A DNA stretch of 64,000 bases from Streptomyces sp. GTDB lineage: Bacteria; Actinomycetota; Actinomycetes; Streptomycetales; Streptomycetaceae. Of the stretch, positions 61,192 to 64,000 are shown piece by piece. The stretch spans positions 148,867-212,866 of the forward strand of contig NZ_JAEKKT010000127.1 in the NCBI RefSeq assembly GCF_019510245.1. The letters are read 5' to 3'. The position numbers and the translations under genes are program-made. Positions within the stretch are counted from its first letter, which is position 1. Each line of letters begins with the position of its first letter. The notes beneath the pieces were generated by a model. That model was not told where the DNA came from. It saw nothing but the letters and a program-made list of their open reading frames with translations, and did not search any database.

Positions 61192-61344
61192 GGCAGCCCT
61201 TTGACCTGCGTCTTCAAGTGGGCGGAGGCTCAGTCATCCTCGTTTCCCCCTCTCCGACTCGAAGCAGCTCCGCGGCTGTCTCCACCGGGCCCCCGCCCCG
61301 GCCGTCCCGGCGCGCCGGCAAAAACGCGTAGTTGAGGCGGGCGA

Positions 61345-61440
61345 ACGAGGTTCGCCCGCCGGGTGCTGGGGCTGTCCGAGTCGGCGTACTACGCGCGCAA
61401 GAAGCGACCGAAGTCGGCCCGACGCGAGCGTCGACCGCCA
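61345..61440 (+). mobile_element. IS3-family orfB fragment
   Basis: A short frame reads ARRVLGLSESAYYARKKRPK followed by SARRERRPP. This is the N-terminus of an IS3-family transposase B (pattern CRVLGVSxSGYYAWxxRPxSAR). The rest is missing; it changes directly into the LacI fragment on the other strand. Confidence 0.6.
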
Positions 61441-61760
61441 GCCCTCCAGCCGGTCCCGGGCGGCGTACCAGCGCTGCGGGCCGGCGAGGTGGTGGACGGT
61501 CTCGTGCCCCAGCTCCAGCAGGTACTCGGTCGCCGTGCGCGCCATCAGGTCGGCGCCGCCGCCGACGGTGAGCGTTTCGGGTGTGGACAGGGGCGGCGCC
61601 CCGACGAGGACGGGTACGTCGCCGCGGGCGGAGAGGTCCTCGCCGTTGCCGTCGTCGATCGGCTCGGAGATGACGACGCCGTCCACGCTCTGCTCGAGGA
61701 GCGAGTCGACGGCACCGGCGACGCCCGTCGGATCGCCTTCCAGCGCCGACCAGCACCGGC
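61430..61760 (-). pseudogene. LacI-family regulator fragment (effector domain only)
   Basis: The minus strand encodes DPTGVAGAVDSLLEQSVDGV, VISEPIDDGNGEDLSARGDV, PVLVGAPPLSTPETLTVGGG, EYLLELGHETVHHLAGPQRW, YAARDRLEGWRSTLASG. This is the middle of a LacI/PurR periplasmic-binding-like domain with the GH-x-V-x-HLAGP signature. Both the DNA-binding head and the C-terminal third are missing. It probably once regulated a sugar operon such as the one starting at 62907. Confidence 0.75.
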
Positions 61761-61838
61761 AGGTCGTACTGCGGTCGCGACATACTGGGGCCGTACCGCG
61801 GCCTCGTACAGCCCCCTCCTGCGAGTCCTGACTGCCGG

Positions 61839-62600
61839 TCAGCCGAACAGGCGCCGCTGGATTTCCCGCCGGTAGTCCTCCAGGGTGCGGTCGAGGTGTA
61901 CGGCGGTGGCCTCGGCGGCCTCGTCGGGTCGGCCGTCTCGAATGGCGCGGTAGATCGCCTCGTGTTCCTCGACCGCTGCCGCGGTGCCGTCACCGAAGGA
62001 GTCGTGGATGCCGATCGCGCTGGACTGGCGTTGCAGCCGACGGGCGTCACGCACCGCGCTGCCGAGGAAGGTGTTGTGCGAAGCGGCGGCCACCGCCGCA
62101 TGGAAATCGTCGTCGGCCTGGTTGAAGACCTCGACCTCGCCATGGGTGTACCCGTGCCGGCACTGCTGCATGGCGACCTCGATCGTGCGCAGTTCGGCGG
62201 GCGTGGCACGGGTGGCCGCGAGCCGGACGGCGGCCATCTCCTGGACCCTGCGGAACTCGAACAGCATGAGCACGTGATCGAGGTCCACGGGCCGGAAGAA
62301 GCCGCCCCAGCGGCTGGTGATCAGCATGCCCTCGTCGTCCGCGACGAACAGCCCGCGTCCCTTGTGCGCCCGGACCCGGCCGAGCGCCGAGAGGATCTTC
62401 ACGGCTTCCCGGACCACCGCCCGGCTGGTGCCCAACTGCTGGGCCAGGTCGTTCTCCGTGGGCATCCGGTCTCCGGGGACCAGGCGCGACTCGGCGATGA
62501 ACTCGAGGATCCGCTCCGCCACGACCTCGTATCCGGGGCGGTAGTCCCGTCGCTCATCCGATCCGTTCATCACTGCCGCCACGGCGGGCGTGTCCTTCAT
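61839..62600 (-). CDS. GntR-family (FadR subfamily) transcriptional regulator
   Basis: A 253-residue regulator. The winged HTH is at residues about 20-90 (YEVVAERILEFIAESRLVPGD, RMPTENDLAQQLGTSRAVVREAVKILSALG). The FCD ligand-binding domain is at about 105-235, with metal-ligand-type Asp/His (FNQADDDFHAAVAAASHN, EHEAIYRAIRDGRPDEA). The ATG at 62600 has GGAGG at 62605-62609 on the minus strand. It is divergent from the solute-binding protein gene, which it probably controls. It looks intact and marks the right edge of the fragment region. Confidence 0.9.
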   Translation of the reverse strand: MKDTPAVAAVMNGSDERRDYRPGYEVVAERILEFIAESRLVPGDRMPTENDLAQQLGTSRAVVREAVKILSALGRVRAHKGRGLFVADDEGMLITSRWGGFFRPVDLDHVLMLFEFRRVQEMAAVRLAATRATPAELRTIEVAMQQCRHGYTHGEVEVFNQADDDFHAAVAAASHNTFLGSAVRDARRLQRQSSAIGIHDSFGDGTAAAVEEHEAIYRAIRDGRPDEAAEATAVHLDRTLEDYRREIQRRLFG

Positions 62601-62906
62601 GTGTCCTGCCTCCGGGTGACTGCGACGACGGCGACTGATCGGTCTTGGAGCCGAGCTCATCGTACCCCAGGCCTCAATAAGTAGTACTCATCTGCCACAT
62701 GCCCGGTCGCATCTCGACGTAAGAAACGACCACTAAGTGCCCATTTACGCATTTCTGGAACCCGAAGGAGCTGATCTCGCGCGCGCTCCGCCTCCCGAAA
62801 AGCCGTACATACCCCTTGACTCGAACTTCGATATGGCGGCTAATTTCTTCCGCGGCGGTACCGACAGAGCCGTCAGCAGCCTCACGCACACCCAGTGGAG
62901 TCGCTC
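62601..62906. promoter_or_regulatory. Divergent promoter region between the GntR regulator and the ABC transporter operon
   Basis: 306 bp without a credible gene. Two relatively AT-rich stretches are present: one around 62675-62700 (CAATAAGTAGTACTCATCTG, with the palindrome AGTAGTACT) near the GntR start, and TTGACT at 62816 with TAATTT at 62841 upstream of the solute-binding gene (19-bp spacer, longer than ideal). Operator and promoter roles are inferred. Confidence 0.4.
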
Positions 62907-64000
62907 ATGTCCGTCTACAAGCCACCGGCCAACCAGGAGACAGGGACCAACGGGAGGCGTACCGCGTTGCTGGCCGGATGCGCCGCCACCGTGCTGCTCA
63001 CCGTGGCCGCCTGCGGCAGCGGTGGCGGCACCGGCGGTACGACCAACAAGGACGGGTTCGCCCAGGCCGCTCAGAACGGCGGGGCGTTGACCGTGTGGGT
63101 GGACGCGACCCGCATGGACGCCGCGAAGCAGTACCAGGCGCTGCACCCGGGCGTGAAGATGGACATCGTCAGCTACGACGGCGACGCCAACGGGTCCAAC
63201 TACCTTCAGACGAAGATCCAGTTGTTCAACCGCACGGGCAAGGGCTGGCCGGACGTCGTCTTCAGCTCCCAGAACAACGAGGCGAGTTGGGCCGTCGACG
63301 CGGGCTTCGCGGCGCCGCTGAACAAGGGACTGATCCCGGACACGACGCTCAGCGGGTTCGCCAAGGGCGCCAACGACGTCTGCACCGTCAACGGCACCGT
63401 CTACTGTCTGCGCAACGACCTCTCCCAGGCAGTGCTCTGGTACAACGCGCCGCTGCTGAAGAAGTTCGGCTACACGGTGCCGACGACCTGGGAGGAGTAC
63501 CAGGCGCTCGGCGAGAAGGTCGCCAAGGAGCACCCCGGCTACCTCGTCGGCGACGCGGGCGACTCCTTCACCCCCGAGATCTACATGTGGGCGAGCAAGT
63601 GCGGCGCCAACCACATCACCGGCCCCAAGTCGGTGTCGGTGAACACCACCAGCGAGGCCTGCACCAAGATGGCCAAGCTCATGGACGTACTGATCAAGAA
63701 CAAGTCCATGTCGATCAGCGGCGTCTTCAGCACCGACTTCGCCAAGAACGAGGCCGACAAGGTCCTGCTCATGCCGGGCCCGGCATGGTACGGCGGCGCG
63801 GTCTTCAAGGACGGCCTCAAGACCCCGGCCAAGCAGATCTCAGTGGCGCCCATACCGCAGTGGCAGGGCGAGACCTCACCAGCCACCGGCAACGTCGGTG
63901 GCGGCACCTGGCTGCTGTCCAAGCACTCCGCCCACATCAAGGCGGCCACCGACTTCCTGAAGTGGGTCACCACCGACAACGCCTACCAGGGCGAGAAGGC
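62907..64000 (+). CDS. Extracellular solute-binding lipoprotein of a sugar-type ABC transporter (partial, 3' end outside window)
   Basis: The frame is open from ATG 62907 to the right edge (364 residues). Residues 1-36 are a lipoprotein signal: basic start, hydrophobic LLAGCAATVLLTVAACGSGG with the lipobox VAAC (Cys at 36). A Gly/Thr linker follows, then an SBP family 1 domain: GALTVWVDATRMDAAKQYQA, WPDVVFSSQNNEASWAVDAG, YCLRNDLSQAVLWYNAPLLKKFG, VPTTWEEYQALGEKVA, WLLSKHSAHIKAATDFLKWV. It would bind a carbohydrate outside the membrane and deliver it to permeases encoded downstream of the window. It is divergent from the FadR-type regulator. Confidence 0.92.
   Translation, partial: MSVYKPPANQETGTNGRRTALLAGCAATVLLTVAACGSGGGTGGTTNKDGFAQAAQNGGALTVWVDATRMDAAKQYQALHPGVKMDIVSYDGDANGSNYLQTKIQLFNRTGKGWPDVVFSSQNNEASWAVDAGFAAPLNKGLIPDTTLSGFAKGANDVCTVNGTVYCLRNDLSQAVLWYNAPLLKKFGYTVPTTWEEYQALGEKVAKEHPGYLVGDAGDSFTPEIYMWASKCGANHITGPKSVSVNTTSEACTKMAKLMDVLIKNKSMSISGVFSTDFAKNEADKVLLMPGPAWYGGAVFKDGLKTPAKQISVAPIPQWQGETSPATGNVGGGTWLLSKHSAHIKAATDFLKWVTTDNAYQGEK

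Noticed and set aside
62674..62889. A small minus-strand ORF upstream of the solute-binding gene
   Set aside because: It overlaps the likely promoter region, has no family resemblance and no convincing ribosome-binding site.

Overview
The window is high-GC actinobacterial chromosome, almost certainly Streptomyces. The evidence is the very strong G/C third-position bias, many GTG and a few TTG starts, tight ATGA/GTGA gene overlaps, the ten-gene Streptomyces-type gas vesicle cluster (gvpOAFGYZJLSK), DUF5753 and DUF574 proteins, and a dispersed Streptomyces-like intergenic repeat at gene 3' ends. From memory, not from a search, the order nar operon - gas vesicle cluster with ndh/tkt/ligD-polymerase upstream resembles, in inverted orientation, the S. 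coelicolor SCO6490s-SCO6540s region.

Layout. 1-4.6 kb: the end of a secreted xyloglucanase-type enzyme with a CBM2 domain, a methyltransferase/pterin dehydratase pair, two XRE regulators and a DUF574 methyltransferase. 4.7-11.1 kb: narGHJI, a complete respiratory nitrate reductase operon. 11.2-13.6 kb: a stand-alone Hsp70 (dnaK paralogue) with a HAIR-like promoter site, and OsmC. 13.7-18.8 kb: a MoxR ATPase/metallopeptidase-VWA pair preceded by a perfect inverted repeat, and a membrane-anchored phosphodiesterase. 19.1-26.6 kb: a recombinase-like small protein, an MBL hydrolase/DedA pair, a three-gene unit holding a lysine-free aminotransferase-like protein, and two stress-type genes behind a sigma-B-like promoter. 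26.7-31.9 kb: an ABC-F protein, a histidine phosphatase, a PAP2-lipid kinase fusion, a methyltransferase and a 56-residue membrane protein.

32.0-41.5 kb is one long minus-strand block: NDH-2, transketolase and a LigD-type polymerase are translationally coupled and run into gvpOAFGYZJLSK. 41.7-45.1 kb holds a holin-like membrane protein, a VOC protein, a large DUF5107 protein carrying an in-frame repeat insertion, and a GNAT. 45.2-50.2 kb is a peptidase operon (M55 D-aminopeptidase, M20, S9, S66) that looks suited to recycling D-amino-acid or cell-wall peptides. 50.3-56.8 kb holds a methyltransferase, a PAS-GAF-PP2C-HATPase phosphatase, an MFS exporter fused to three beta-sandwich domains, and an SRPBCC protein.

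57.0-61.8 kb is a scar of gene fragments. It begins where a radical SAM gene is cut off just inside its FeS motif, leaving its SOS box intact. It contains a truncated MFS gene, an intact Lrp/AsnC regulator, and remnants resembling an integrase, IS701, IS5 and IS3 transposases and a LacI regulator. The window ends with a GntR/FadR regulator divergent from a sugar-type ABC solute-binding lipoprotein that runs off the right edge. Starts were chosen from ribosome-binding sites, family alignment from memory and stop/start overlaps. No database search was available, so family names rest on visible motifs.
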